Below are positions 50,192 through 62,590 of a DNA stretch of 64,000 bases, piece after piece. The first letter of the stretch is position 1; each line of letters begins with the position of its first letter. Under the pieces are notes generated by a model. The model saw only the letters and a program-made list of their open reading frames with translations, ran no database searches and was not told where the DNA came from. The translations under genes and the position numbers were made by a program. Source of the DNA: Viola odorata (taxonomy: Eukaryota > Streptophyta > Magnoliopsida > Malpighiales > Violaceae); contig OY829540.1 of NCBI GenBank assembly GCA_963691705.1, positions 48,644,158 through 48,708,157 on the forward strand. Reading direction: 5' to 3'.

Positions 50192-51379
50192 TCATGTCAT
50201 GTAATACAACATGTACCACCGGATCCTTCGGGCGCACCATGCTAGGGCGCAACAAGTTTGTTCCAATATGGAGTAGCGCATTTCGTATTCGTTGAATTTT
50301 TTGCTGAGATAGTAGATGGCTTGTTCACGCCTCCCTGACTCATTGTGTTGTCCCAAAACGCAACCCATGGCGCTAGCCGTGGCTGTCATATACATGAGCA
50401 AGGGACGTCCTGGTGTCGGGGGAACTAGTACAGGTGGGCTTTGCAGATATGTCTTGATTTTCTCAAAGGCTTTCTGGCAATCTTCATCCCATTCTGCATC
50501 TCCGTGCTTTCTTAACATTTTGAACATCGGTTCGCAGGTAAGTGTTAACTGGTGGATAAAGTGAGCGATGTAGTTGATGCGTCCTAAGAAGCTTCGTACT
50601 TCTTTTTCGGTGCTGGGAGCGGGTAGCTCTTGAATTGCCTTTATCTTGTTAGGATCCACTTCTATGCCTTTGTTGCTGATGATGAATCCTAACAACTTTC
50701 CGGAGGTCACTCCAAAGGTACACTTAGCTGGGTTTAGCCGTAGCTGAAATTGTCTCAACCTTTCGAATACCTTCTTTAGGATGTCTACATGATCTTACGT
50801 CCCACGAGATTTGGCTATCATGTCATCGACATATATTTCCAATTCTTTATGCATCATGTCATGGAAAAGGGTGACGGCAGCACGTTGGTAAGTGGCTCCT
50901 ACGTTCTTTAATCCGAAGGGCATTACTTTGTAGCAGAAGGTTCCCCAGGGTGTGATGAAGGTCGTCTTTTCACTGTCTTCGGGTGCCATCTTGATCTGAT
51001 TGTATCCCGAAAATCCATCCATAAAGGAGAACATGTCGTTACTGGCGGCACTATCCACCAAGATGTCGATATGGGAAAGTGGGAAGTCATCCTTAGGGCT
51101 GGCTCGATTAAGATCCCGAAAGTCCACGCATACTGGCACTATGTTGGCGATCCATTCTGGGTATTCGGCAACTCTTAAGAAACCCGCATCTAGTTGCTTG
51201 GTAACTTCTTCTTTGATTTTCAAAAGGATGTCTGGATGCATCCTCCGGAGTTTTTGTTTGACAGGTTTAAACCCAGGCTTCAATGGGATGCGATGCTCAA
51301 CTATCCCAGGATCAACACCTGGCATATCTGCGTATGACCATGCGAACACGTCCGAGTAGTTTTTGAGGAGGGAAATCAA
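50192..51379 (-). pseudogene. Tat reverse transcriptase and first RNase H
   Basis: The RT has FAWSYADMPGVDP, CVDFRDLNRASPKDDFPL, FMDGFSGYNQIKM and the catalytic IYVDDMIAK. A TAA follows SRGT (about 50793). The frame then continues with FQLRLNPAKCTFGV, EVRSFLGRINYIAHF and the RNase H part YYLSKKFNEYEMRYSILEQT. Between NIVPV and CVDFRDL the usual short Lys/Asp/Gly-rich segment is missing, an in-frame deletion of roughly nine residues. At least two more in-frame stops lie upstream (about 51390-51460). Confidence 0.9.
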
Positions 51380-51784
51380 CCTTTCTCTCTAAGTCGTGTC
51401 CAGGGTAGTTCTGATCTTAGCCAACTTCTGATTCTCATTGCTTGCCCCTAAATTTACTTCTTACAATTCCTCCCGATGAGGGGTTATTTTCTTTTCCAAA
51501 CTTTCCAGTAAGCGGGCCAATTCGCAGGGGATTTCGACCTCGTCTTCGGTTGCGGCGACAATTTCTTCGCTAGTAAAGACATAGGTTTTATCAAGACAAT
51601 CCGAACTAATATTCATCCTGAAAATAAAATGCAAAAAAGAAGAGATGTTTTAAAACAAAAATTGCATATATTGATATTTAACAAAAGGGAACGTGAGTCC
51701 CTACAAAAATGTTTTCGTAAGAAAACGTGCACACATTATTTTTATTATTTTTATCATCATTTTTTTTCTTCTTAAAAGGAGTAA

Positions 51785-52858
51785 TTACGGAGAGACATTC
51801 GGAAGCATGGTGGTGGTCCAGTTGCACACAGACTCCCCTGACTTCTTTACGAAAATGACTGATCTAGGCGACGATTCTTCTTCTCCCAGAGTACAAATAC
51901 GGAGGTCCGATACCCTGATCGGGCTTTCATTGATGGTTTCAGCTGCAAAGGGGAACGTGGTTCTGATATAGGGGATCTGTATTTTACCAATTGGTGCAAA
52001 ACGTCTAAATAGCTTAGCCAGCTGCTTTTCTTTCTTTTCTTGGGCAATTTTGGGAAAATCGGCCTCGCTGGGTTGGTACCCTAAACCAAAGCGGTCTCCG
52101 AAGCTCTTTGGAGATGCCAAGCCTTTTAACCCTTGTAACTTGGCCCCGAGCCTTTTTTCCAGTTGGAAATTTCCCTCTGGTATTAACTTAGTGGTTGTTT
52201 CGGCCACTTCAGAATTTGAGGCTTCGAAAATGGGGGATCTTTCCTCGATCCAATCCGGGTTGACGATTTCGAAGGCTTGAAAAGAACTCTTCAAGGTTTC
52301 AGCAGTCTCGATGTAAGTCACAGATGAATGTTTGGCCAAGATTAAGGCTTCCTCTGCCTTTATTGTGACGAGGGCATTGTCTTTGACATACTTGAGGCAC
52401 TGATGTAGGGAAGAGGGGACGACTCCTGCCGAATGGATCCATGGCCGTCCTAGAAGCATGCTGTAAGCGGGTTGGATTTCCATGATCTGAAATGTCAAGG
52501 CGAAAGTTTGGGGCCCGATGACTATATCCAATTCAAAATTCCCGATGATCTCTCGAGTGGTGCCGTTGAAAGCCCTTGCCATCATCCCGCTGGGCATGAC
52601 ATTCAGTGCAGACCCGTTATCAATCAAAGCCTTCTCTATGACATGTCCTTTGCATTCTACCGTGATATACAAGGCTTTGTTGTGACCTCTTCCTGCGGGG
52701 TCGATTTCTCCTTCGGAGAAGGAAATGCTACTTAGGGCTTGAATTCTTCCGACGAGGTTCTCTACCCTTTTCGTGGTGATATCCTTAGTTACGAAGGCCT
52801 GTTTCAAGACTTTTAGGAGAACTTGGCGATGAGGTTCTGAAGTAAGAATTAGTTCCAT
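51785..52858 (-). pseudogene. Tat aspartic protease domain
   Basis: The open frame is 357 codons. The retropepsin motif is ALIDNGSALNVMP (about residues 77-89), with DNGS in place of DTGA, which is usual for Tat-type elements. The flap-to-C-terminal part has MLLGRPWIHSAG. The remaining 180 residues are a spacer towards RT with LKGLASPKSFGDRFGLGYQP. This frame is uninterrupted, unlike its neighbours, but has no functional partners. Confidence 0.85.
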
Positions 52859-53026
52859 GATAGAAATGCGAGCCAGGGTTTTCTTTAGCTATTCGATGAT
52901 GCTGAACTCGCTCTATTTCATGATTTTGAGGAACTCAGCTGTCTCGTCCTCGGTTATAGGTTTGTTCAACCTTTGCGTCTCTTCTACTGCCTCTTCGTGG
53001 ACCAAAGGATTTTTTCGTTTGGCTTG

Positions 53027-56000
53027 TCATTGTTTCTCTACTTCCTCTAATATGTAGCACCTTCCGGTGCGGGTCATGCCCCTGATATGAGAGGTTTTGC
53101 CGATAGCGAGCCCTGTTGGTGCGGCGATAGGAGGAGTGGTGACCACCGTGTATCCGTAGTTAAATGGGACCGCGTGTAAGTCTTGGCTAGGAGTATTTAC
53201 AGTGAATGTGAACACCACTTTGCATGGGGTCGTGGCCGTATTCCCTGTTTGGGCCACATATTCGAAGGAATAGGGTGCTGGAGAATTGTCCTCGATGGCG
53301 TTGATTACTCCTCTGGTTTTCCCTTCGGTCCGAATAATCCCCTACCGAAAAAGTCTGCAATCCTGGATTTCGTGCTTACTTTCCCCTTGGCAGAATAGGC
53401 AAAGAGCCTGATTATTCTCTGGGTATGGCAGGTGTCCACTTTTAGCCAATGCAAAGAAAAGTTCTTCTTTGGGCGCTTCCCTCACTGAAGGGAGAGAATC
53501 GTCAATTTCTTCAGTAAAAATGTCGTTCAACCCCGGATTATGGTGCAGCAGAGGACTGGTTGGCACGTCAGGACCTTTTGCTATACCTTTGGAAGAGATT
53601 CATCTGCGTTTGGTCAAATGATCAACCTTTTCTCTAAAGACGAAACAGTCTTCCAAAGAGTGTCCTCGGGCTCCGGCGTGATATTCGCTGTTAACCTTTG
53701 GATCATACCAACTAGGGTAAGGAGTTGGTTGAGGCGAGAGCGGGGATGGCGTAATCTACCCGCCTGCTAGGAGACTTGCGTAGATTTCCTTCAAAGGAAA
53801 CGGGGGAGGTGACCACGTCGGTGAAAGGTACAATTCGGAATCTGGGGTTTCCCAAGAGGATGGTAATGACATTGTACTAGAGTGGGAGGGTGGTGCAGAA
53901 TACCTGACAAGATAGTCAAATTTCCCGGAAGGCTGACCCATGGTGTCAAACTCACGGTCGCCCTCATCGCGGCGCGTGGAGAACCATTTGTATGACGAGG
54001 TCAACCTTTTCTTTTGGATGATTTGGAGTGGGGTGGGGTTCCTTTGGAGTTATGTAAATGCGGGATTGGAAATTCACCTCCGATGGCATTAATGGATTCT
54101 TCCCTGTGGGTCACTTTCTGGGTTTGTATTACTTCGAAGCCCAAGAGTTGTCTCACCTTTCCTGCAAACAACTCGCAACCTTGGATCTCATGACCATTGT
54201 TTCCCTTGCAGTACACATAATGACTTGGATTGCTTTTCGAATATGGTATATACCCTCCTCGAGCTAAGGCCAAGAAAAGTTATTCTTGTGGCCAACTTGA
54301 TACCAAAGAAGGAGGGTCGTCGCTTTCTCCTACTGAGATGGCATTTACCCCTCAATTTCCTTGAGAATGATTAGGGAGAGGGTTGGTGGATGTGTTGGTT
54401 ACTTTAGCTAACCCTTCGAAAGAGACCCATCCACTTTTGATCAGGTGATGAACTTTTGCTTTGAAGGCGAAGCAGTTTTCCAGAGTGTGACCCGGGGCTC
54501 CAGCGTGGTATTCGTATCTTACGTTGAGATCATACCATTTCGGGTAAGGAGGCAATTGGGGCTGAGCTGGAACTGGTACGATCTATAGATTTCTCCCGCG
54601 GGAAGAGGAAGAGGAGGCAATGGCTCTCGGTTCCACCGATTGTTTAACGTGTTTTGGTTATTTGGGTCGTTTGGTGGGTTATATGTGCTTAGGTTGCATG
54701 GGTTGTAATGTTTGTGCTGGAGGTGGTGGGAAATGTAGAGATGGTGTAAGATTTTGAGGCGCGATATTAGCAACAGGTGGTGAGGCAAACGGAAAGAAGG
54801 TAGGTTGATATAGCGGTGGCGGATGATAGGGCGGTGACGATAGATAAGGCGGAGGTGGTGGAAATGATTGCCTGTGATTAGCTTGGGGAGCGACAAATCC
54901 AACATCTCTTTTCACGACGGGCGCTTTCTTTGGTGCAGACTCTGGTGCCAAAGTTATGATTCGTCCGGACTTAATCCCTTGCTCGACTCTTTCGGCAATT
55001 AGGACTATGTCGGAGAAACTGTTTGACGGATTCGAGATCAGGTAGGTGTAGTAGGGAGCTTCGAAGGTGTGCATAAAAATTGACAAGAGTTCCTTGTCAC
55101 TTAAAGGAGGAGAGATTCTGGAAGCCAACTCTCTCCATCTCTGAGCATAGGTTTTCACGGGCTCGCCGATTTTCTTTTCCAAATCTTGCAGGTCGGCGCG
55201 GTCGGGAGCTACCTCCATGTTGAATTTGTATTGTTTGAAGAAGGCATCGAACAGGTCTCTCCACGTCCTGATCCTAGCTCTGTCTAGACCCATATACCAA
55301 GTTATCGCGTGTTTGGCTAAGCTTTCTCGAAACAGATGAATCAACAATGGCTCGTTATGGATCATCTCTGCCATCTTATTGCAATATGCTCTGAGGTGGG
55401 TCTTTGGGCACTCGACCCCAGTATACTTTTCAAAGTCGGGGATCTTGTACTTCGGTGGTATAACGATCCCGGGGACCATGCACATATCGGCGGGACCAGT
55501 AGGGTCAAACAGATCAGCCCCTTCGATCGCTCTGAGTCTTTATTCGAGCAGATTCAGTCTGTCACTTTTCGGTTTCTTGGCCATAATGGGGTTAGAACCG
55601 AAGGGTAGTAGAGGTTCCGGCGAGAACTGAGGTTGTACTGGGTAGGAAATGGGAGGTTGAATTCCCACAGGTCCGGGAACTGTGCTTGGAGTAAAATGAC
55701 TTGGAAGTGGATGGAGATACGAGGCTTCTAGGTGGGCCTGACTTTTACCGGAGTCCACGATAGGGTTGGTCGAAAGGCGTTGAAGCGATGTGGCGATTTC
55801 TTCACCCGTGTTAACTATAGGGTTTGTAGGGGTGGGCACAATGAAGAGATTAATCCATTTCCATTGGCCCCAAGGACTAGAAAGTGGCTGGGGTACTGAA
55901 GGTCCAGCGACGGCAAGCGAAGAGGGAGGTCCTGCTGTTTGAGTGGGATAAAAACCCGGTGGGAATTCAGCGGTAGCTTCATCTCTCTCTTTTTCGGCCC

Positions 56001-56091
56001 TGGCTGCCCTTTTTGTAGTAATCTTAACTTGTTCCTCTAACTATACGATTCTGGCTGTTAGTACTTCATCGGCCTTAGCCTGTTCAGTCAT
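53027..56091 (-). pseudogene. Tat gag with duplicated Cys/His module
   Basis: It starts at an ATG near 56090 (MTEQAKADEV) but meets a TAG after 16 codons. 55839-55540 and 55485-54679 hold the gag core: PDFEKYTGVECPKTHLRAYC, WYMGLDRARIRTWRDLFDAF, DLEKKIGEPVKTYAQRWREL. A Pro-rich tail follows. A module with YEYHAGAPGHTLENCFAF, LARGGYIPY and CKGNNGHEIQGCELF then appears. It appears a second time (about 828 bases further left) as EDTLEDCFVFREKV, LAKSGHLPY and CQGESKHEIQDCRLF. In active elements gag forms the capsid. This copy has several stops and frameshifts. Confidence 0.85.
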
Positions 56092-56873
56092 TTTTTATTT
56101 TGGAAGTCTAGTTACGGGGAGTCTGTGCGGAGTAGCTTGATTTCGAGGAGCTATCGTGAACCTGAAAAAAGAAATAAAGAAAAAGGAGTAAGTACAGGTG
56201 ATGATATGCAGGTGATGTGCAATCCCGAGGCCTCTACGTTGCTCATTCGCTTTTCCGGCTATGCTTTCACTCGATACTTTCAGGGTGGCTGGAGAGGCGA
56301 GACATCCCGACAAGATACGAAGTAAGCTGCTATTCATTCCAAATGCCATGAAGCAATCTGGGATGCTATCAGCGAAAACAAAATCAGCAGGGGCAACCAA
56401 TGTCGTCATGCTAGGAAGATCTCTTTTTACACTATGATTTCAAACGATGCAGGGCCTGATGCCCGGTGAATCCATCTGAGGAGAGGGATGACGATCCATA
56501 TTATGAATTTGGAGTTTGTGATGAGCAAGGAGGACATGACCATGGGTGAGCAATATTCGGATGTTTTGAGTATTTGGTAAAAAAAATTTTTTTTTGAAAT
56601 TTTGGTGAAACGATTGTGTTTATTCCGGAGGGATTTTCTCTTTTCTTTTTGCGATGGTCTTTTAAGTTGTATTGGATGGACAATGATATAGAAAGTAGAG
56701 GCGCTTTAATAAATATCCGAAAGAGTACTACTTTATTAAAAGGGGTTTACAAAATATGGTAAACTTGCCAACTACCTAAATTCATAAAAAATGGCTAAAT
56801 AGATGAAATCAGGGAACATAGTTATATGAAAAAAGGAAAGGGCTACCGACATTCGAGTCTTCCTATGAAGGTG

Positions 56874-58290
56874 TCAACCCTGGAAGTCGGGATCCTCTTG
56901 CTTTTGCCAAAGGTATTCCATCGAGGCCATCTCACCTTTTTGCATGTCTATCTCGGCCTCTAAAGTGGTAATCCGACTTTGCAGTGCCTGGCTCTTCCTG
57001 TCTCCCAAGTCTGCACGAGTAGTCAAGATCCTTATCACTAAATTTTTGTCTTCAATTATGGCACTTGATGCTTCTTTCCTACGAATTTCGTTGTTCAAAC
57101 GTTCCTTAAAGTCCTTGAGGGCCACTTTCTGTTTTGCTGCTTGCATGCGGATAGTATCCTTACTAAGCCTTTCTAACGCATTCATCTGGACTTCTAGGTA
57201 ACATTGATGGGCTACAGAATCATCCCTTTCCTCTGCCCTCTGATCCCGTTCTTCTTGCGCTGCTCGCATCTGTTCCACTACTTGAGCGTAAGCCATGACA
57301 TTCATCCCTTCGCTCACTTGGGATTCCCCTTCTTCTTCCATTGGTTTCTGATTTTCCTAGCGGGGTAAGACATTGCCGTTAACTCGTCTTAACCTCCACT
57401 GTGGATATTCCGGTATCGTTGCTGCAGGGGTGACATGTCCCTTGAGACAAAAGGGGTGAGTCCAGTCTTGAGCGTACTACTGAATGTTCTGATTTTCTCC
57501 GGTGTGTGGCAGGCTTGACCTTATCATGCCGAATGTCACGGGGATTACTTGCATGATGCAAAACTGTCTGAGGACAAGGGCGGTGCAATAGTGAATGCAC
57601 CCTCATGCTCCGATCAAAGGAACCCAAGGTAAGGGTCCGCAGCAGACGATGGGATCAGAGGCCTGCAGCCATTTGGCGTGCCAGCTAAAGTCTTCTCCCG
57701 AGAGGTTTATGGATCTGTCGACCCAGACATCTTTATTTTCCATTTTCCATTTATCTGTGGTCGTTGCGTTGATAACTCTGATTAAAGGGCACGATTTTAT
57801 GTAGCTTGCAAAGAATATGGACTGATTTGGTGTCTGTTTGAAGTGGCTGACTAACCATACTGTTAACAACTGGGTGCAACAGGTAAGTCTTCTTTTCCCT
57901 TTCCTTCGACAAGAGTCTAGAGAGCGAAAAGTCTCGGCCAAGATAGCTGTTGTAGGATTGATGTCGTTTGCCTCCATCTCGTAAAAGACATTGGCTGCTG
58001 CAAAATCGATGACGTTCTTCATTTTAGGGAAAAGGACAAATCCTATGATTGCGAAAGCCAGGACCCTTAAGCGCTTTTCTCCGTTGGCCAAATGAAATCG
58101 TGCTTTAATATCTGGCCAACACCAGAAGTAGTCCCCTTCTCTGACACGAGTAGTGATTACTAACAACTTATCAAGCCTTATTTTGACACTTGAGGAGTTG
58201 AGTTGAACGTTCTGGTATATGGCCGATATAGGAGATGCGAAGCACATCAGAGCAGAATATTCCTCTAGTGTGGGAGTCAAGTCTAGCCCT
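56874..58290 (-). pseudogene. Extra ORF region upstream of gag (Ogre ORF1-like)
   Basis: The frame 58280-57603 (225 codons) begins LTPTLEEYSALM and contains LVITTRVREGDYFWCWPD and AFAIIGFVLFPKMKNVIDFA. This resembles the plant-mobile-domain-like proteins (DUF7745 type) seen upstream of gag in Ogre elements. The frame 57341-56874 (155 codons) is a charged coiled coil (EQMRAAQEERDQRAEERDD, TTLEAEIDMQKGEMASMEYL), probably its C-terminal part after frameshift. A further fragment at 58791-58546 (SWVVFTNPNSDEPLKIVE) may be its N-terminus. The function in the element is not known. Confidence 0.65.
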
Positions 58291-58973
58291 ATGTCAAAAG
58301 AGAAGCACAGAAATCTGTGACCTATACTTTGACCTTAGTGGTGAAATCGGGGGTGAAACCGAGTTCTAACATGTCTCCCCTTGTGGCCTGATCGTCGAAA
58401 CTTCGTCCCCCGAAAGTATCAAGTGAAAATAGTGTAGGTGCCGATATTTTGAATGAGCAAAATGGGTCCTGTGGGATAGAAATAAAATTTTAAGTGCGAA
58501 GTAACCTATACGTGCAAGAAATTTACAGTTCGTATAAAAGAAAAATTACAAAAAATGAAAATCATGGTAACAAGATAAATAGAGCCACAACAAAGCAGAT
58601 ATGATCATGATGCATGTGTTGGGGCTCTGATTCTGACTTTTCAAACTGGCTTGAACGGTTCTTGGATGATACCATGAAAAGGTCCCTAAAGTGTCGTCCA
58701 GTGTCAACCGATTCCTTGCGGAATCAGGCAACCTTTCGACTATCTTTAGGGGTTCATCCGAGTTGGGATTGGTGAACACTACCCAGGACATGTGTCCTAG
58801 GGCGTCACTACTACCCTCCTAATTTGGTAATTGTCCCCGAGGTGTAGGGCGCTATGAAATGCGTATGACTATTGATATCAAAGCGAATAAATAAACAAAT
58901 AAGCAATTTATCAAAGCGGGTAAATAAACAAATAAACACCTCAAAAAAATAAAACCGGCTCCGACCCAGTAAG

Positions 58974-58991
58974 TCCCCAGTGAAGTCGCCA
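58974..58991 (-). other. Primer-binding site of the Tat element
   Basis: On the minus strand it reads TGGCGACTTCACTGGGGA, three bases after the LTR end. It is very close to TGGCGACTCC-type sites that I associate with Tat/Ogre elements. Confidence 0.7.
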
Positions 58992-58994
58992 AAC

Positions 58995-61928
58995 TGTCGC
59001 GCCTCCCCGAAAATAATAAAAATTCGCGAGTATACGACGAATCTGAGACCTTACGATGCTCGGCGTAAAAGGACGCCTCGCAACATGCAATGAAGTCGCC
59101 ACCCTAATTTTTGTCTCTAGGTTTAGGGAACCTAATCGTTATGGCATAAAAAAATAAAAAAACTAAAGGCACAAAAAAAGGGTCTAAACCCAAGAACAAA
59201 GGTTCGGGGTCGTATTATAGACTCGGGAAGGTGTTAGGCACCCGAGTCACATCCGAAAATGGCTACCGGTTGATAAGAGAGGTGTTTAAAAGATGTTTAA
59301 AAGGGGGTCCTTAGAGGAATCGTCACTTTAGTCTTTTCTGTAGGGACCGTTCGGGAATAATCAATCGTTGGACGAGGTTATCATTTTAAAAATCTTTTCG
59401 GACGGAGTTACCATTTTCAAGACCGATCGATTATTCCTGACTGTAGCGTGATGGGACTGAATTTTCCGTAAGACTGAATGAGTGCCCTCTTTTTCATCAT
59501 CGGGCCATGCATGATTAAATCTGATTACTACGTGATTCTATCATGGATAGCTAACAAAGTATAGATTTGCATGAGAAGTATTTTGAAAATGATGAGCCGA
59601 TGTGGGATCGAAGCTACCAAATACATGCAGTCAATATAAGCGGAATTTAAAATCAAATGAACATGGCATTTTAAGCAAGTCTTTAAACAAGTTGTTCATA
59701 TGAGCCGATGTGGGAAAGAAAGGCGTACTTTCGAGCGAAGCTTGAATTTTAAACCTACAAAATGAGAGTGTTAGTGATAGCTCGAAAAATAAATAAGCAG
59801 GTTATGCATGCAAGGAATTAAATAAACAGTTGATGTATACGAAAAATAAATAATGGTTTGACACATACGAAAATTTAAACGGTGATTTGACGCATATGAA
59901 AATTTAAATGATGATTTGATAAGTGCAGGAAAATTTAAATGATGATTTGATGCATACAAAAATGATGATAATTGCGAAAAATTAAAGATTTGATGATTTG
60001 CAGAAAATTTAAGCAGTTGATGATTTGCAGAAAAATTAAACAGTTGATAATTTGCAGAAATTTAAAGTGTGACCGACCATATAGACGGTAAATTAAATGA
60101 CTGAATTTTAAATTGCGGAAAGTAAATTGCAGAAATTTAAACAGTTGATAGGTACAAAATTTTAAAGCGACAGTATGAAAAATAGTCATAATGGAATGCA
60201 CGAGTAGTTTACAAAAAAAAGCTACACGTTTCATGCATATGATATATGAAAAATAAATCATAAATCACAAAAATATCATACGAAGCATGCGAGCATTGTA
60301 CACGAAAAATGCGAACCGAGATCTCGGAAAGAATGAAAATGGGCCGGGCCCAGCTTGAAAAATAAAAGAAATAGGCCAGGAACAATTCCTGGCCCAAAAA
60401 TTAGATTTTTAATAATGGTGGGCTCGGCCCATCACCTTTCTTTCCCTTCCCGCGTTGAACAGCCCAAGACCAGGACTGTTCATCGTCTTCCTCGTGTCTC
60501 CGACGCCATCGTCGGCGACGGGGAGCTCCAACCAAGCGGCCAAATTGCCTGGTCTTGAGCTCTGAGGAAAGCTCTTCTCCTCTACAACATGATCATGCAA
60601 AAATTAGGGATCGAAACAAGCAAGAACAACATTTAATTTCATGAAAACTTAAAAAATGATAATTAACAAAAAATTTGAAATTCGCTTTTCTCACTCAACG
60701 AATCAACAAATAAAAAACATGGTAATTATCTACAGCATGCATATGAATTAGTAAGACACAAACAAGCAATTGGTTTAATCAAAACAACAACCTAATAATT
60801 AAAGCCGAAAATGGCAGAAAAACGCCGAAGACCAACTCACCGAAAAAGCTTGAAGACTGTGGCAACTGACACTCTAAGTGAGCAGTCGGTCGAGAGTGAG
60901 AAGGAGCAAAGAGCTCTGGGTGAATTCGTGTATGAAATGGTTGGGCATGGCTTGGTATTTATAGACGTTTCGGCGAGTGAGGGTGAGGACGCGACGCTGC
61001 GCGTGGAGGGGCAGCTCGTGCGATTGCGGAACTACGTTGTTGCACTGGCAAGGCTAGGTGATGATGGCGGACGGGACATGCTGTGTGCTGGCGGGGCTAG
61101 GTTGTTGGTGATGCGATGGGAAGGCGACGGGAGTAAGCAGCTCGGTGGCTTGCTCCGTTGTTGCTCCATGGCGACTGTTCATGTCACATGCACATGAATT
61201 ATGGGAGCCGTTGATCTGGTTGACTTTCCTTGGTCAACCAGATCAACGGTGATGATCAAATTCCTTTTTTTAATTTTATTTAAATGGCTTCGAGCCATTT
61301 TGCAACCAAATGTTTCGAAAACTCGAGCCGAAAGTGCCAACGCGTTGAGAAAAATAAGACAAATTTAATAGTCGACAATGAATGAAGAAAAATCTTTGTT
61401 TAACGTGTTTATTTTCTCGTTCGGAAATATGAATATGTTCGAATGAGAAATAAATGACGTTACAACGAAAATTGCACGATACGAAGTTGACTGGCATGAA
61501 TGAAAAAAAGAGTAGGTAATTATCAAGTGAAGAAATAACGTGTTTGATCAATGATCCGAGCGAACCTACTCGGGTCCAATAAAAGCTCGAATAAAAATAA
61601 TAATAAAATATGAAAAATGCCAAAAAAATGATAAAATATTAAAAATCCTAAATTTTATGCAATAACCTAAAACGGAAAAATAAATAGCAAATGTCTAACG
61701 GATAATTAAAAAAATAATTTTTAAAGCTGAAAATATTAATAATAATAACGAAAATACGTGATGAAAAATTAAAAATGCGATTTACAACGCTGATGACAAT
61801 AATAGCAATGATAAAATGTGATGAGAATTAAAAAATAAACTAACGACAGTAAATTAATTAAGAATGACAGTAAGTTTAAGTAAAATGATAAATTCAATTT
61901 AAATGGCGTCAAAATTCGGGTATCAACA
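58995..61928 (-). repeat. 5' LTR of the Tat element, 2.9 kb
   Basis: On the minus strand it begins TGTTGATACCCGAATTTTG and ends GGGGAGGCGCGACA, so it has TG...CA ends. A TATA box TCTATAAATACC lies at 60965-60954. The strand-inverted GC-rich part at 60940-61190 is therefore U3. Regions of low-complexity AAAAATTTAAA text (59780-60300) are probably R/U5 tandem decay. Confidence 0.8.
60954..60965 (-). promoter_or_regulatory. TATA box of the Tat LTR promoter
   Basis: TCTATAAATACC on the minus strand, about 1 kb inside the LTR start. It is the best TATA match in the LTR and in the correct orientation for element transcription. Confidence 0.55.
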
Positions 61929-62077
61929 CTAATGGTTCCTATACCCAGGGATATCATGCAAACTTAGCTAATGCCTAGTTAAGCATTTAATCACACATGA
62001 AAAATATAGTAGTGTTTGGCTCGAAGTGCTCATAAGGTGCTTTTTGCGTGTACTAGTGTCTAGGCCTAGACTAGTTA
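61929..62077. other. Short spacer between the Tat LTR and a MITE
   Basis: Non-coding. It probably belongs to the 3' region of the Athila-like element into which Tat and the MITE inserted. Confidence 0.35.
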
Positions 62078-62590
62078 GGGTCTGTTTGGCGTTAGGGTTC
62101 TAGTTGGAAAAGTTCTATAAGAAAAAGTTCTATGGGAAAATGACTTTTGGTAAATGGAATGTGAGATACTTGAGGTGTTTGGTAAAACAGTTTTTCAAGA
62201 CTATGGTTTGGATGTAAAATGACCATAAAAGGTATAAAACCCATTTTTAAAAAATTAATAAAAATAGGAAAAGTGGATCTAGAATTATTCATCTTGAGGT
62301 AGAGATTTTATTGTACTAGTTTTTAATTTATTTTGTTGGATATATAAAGTAAAAAAATTAAAATGAAATTGGAAAAAAAAAAAGGTGAGAGAGAAGGCCA
62401 AAATGCCTTCTCGTTGGCCACTGGAGCATTTTGCTCCAGTGGGAGGCAAGGCCAATTGGCCTTGCCTTGAAATGCCTTTTGTTAAAATGCATTTTGTGGA
62501 AATGATTTGTGGTGTTTACCAAACACCTAGGGAGTAGATTTTCTACTTGGGAAAGTCATTTCCCAAGTAGAACCAAAGGGCCAAACGCCC
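62078..62590. mobile_element. Palindrome-rich MITE, possibly hAT-type
   Basis: The left end is GGGTCTGTTTGGCGTT. The right end on the other strand is GGGCGTTTGGCCCTTTGG, followed by matching TTCTA and TTGG text. Candidate 8-bp duplications ACTAGTTA and ACTTATAA agree at only five positions. Inside are a perfect hairpin at 62419-62441 (arms CACTGGAGCA and TGCTCCAGTG) and a perfect 22-bp palindrome at 62445-62466. There is no coding capacity. Confidence 0.6.

Larger units (their letters stand above)
45839..61928 (-). mobile_element. Large Tat/Ogre-like gypsy retrotransposon, 3' LTR missing
   Basis: Reading leftward: 5' LTR (61928-58995), primer-binding site (58991-58974), an extra upstream ORF region (about 58790-56870), gag (56091-53027), protease (52858-51785), RT and RNase H (51379-50192), a second, archaeal-like RNase H (50179-49646), integrase (49567-48205), and about 2.4 kb of 3' sequence to 45839. 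Dual RNase H plus an ORF upstream of gag is the signature of the Tat/Ogre lineage. Numerous stops and frameshifts make it non-functional. No second copy of the LTR is seen on the left, so the 3' end is lost. Confidence 0.88.

Noticed and set aside
60811..61197. 128-codon + strand frame starting MAEKRRRPTH
   Set aside because: It lies antisense within the 2.9-kb LTR of the Tat element, over its TATA box and U3, is GC-driven and has no domain. Treated as chance.
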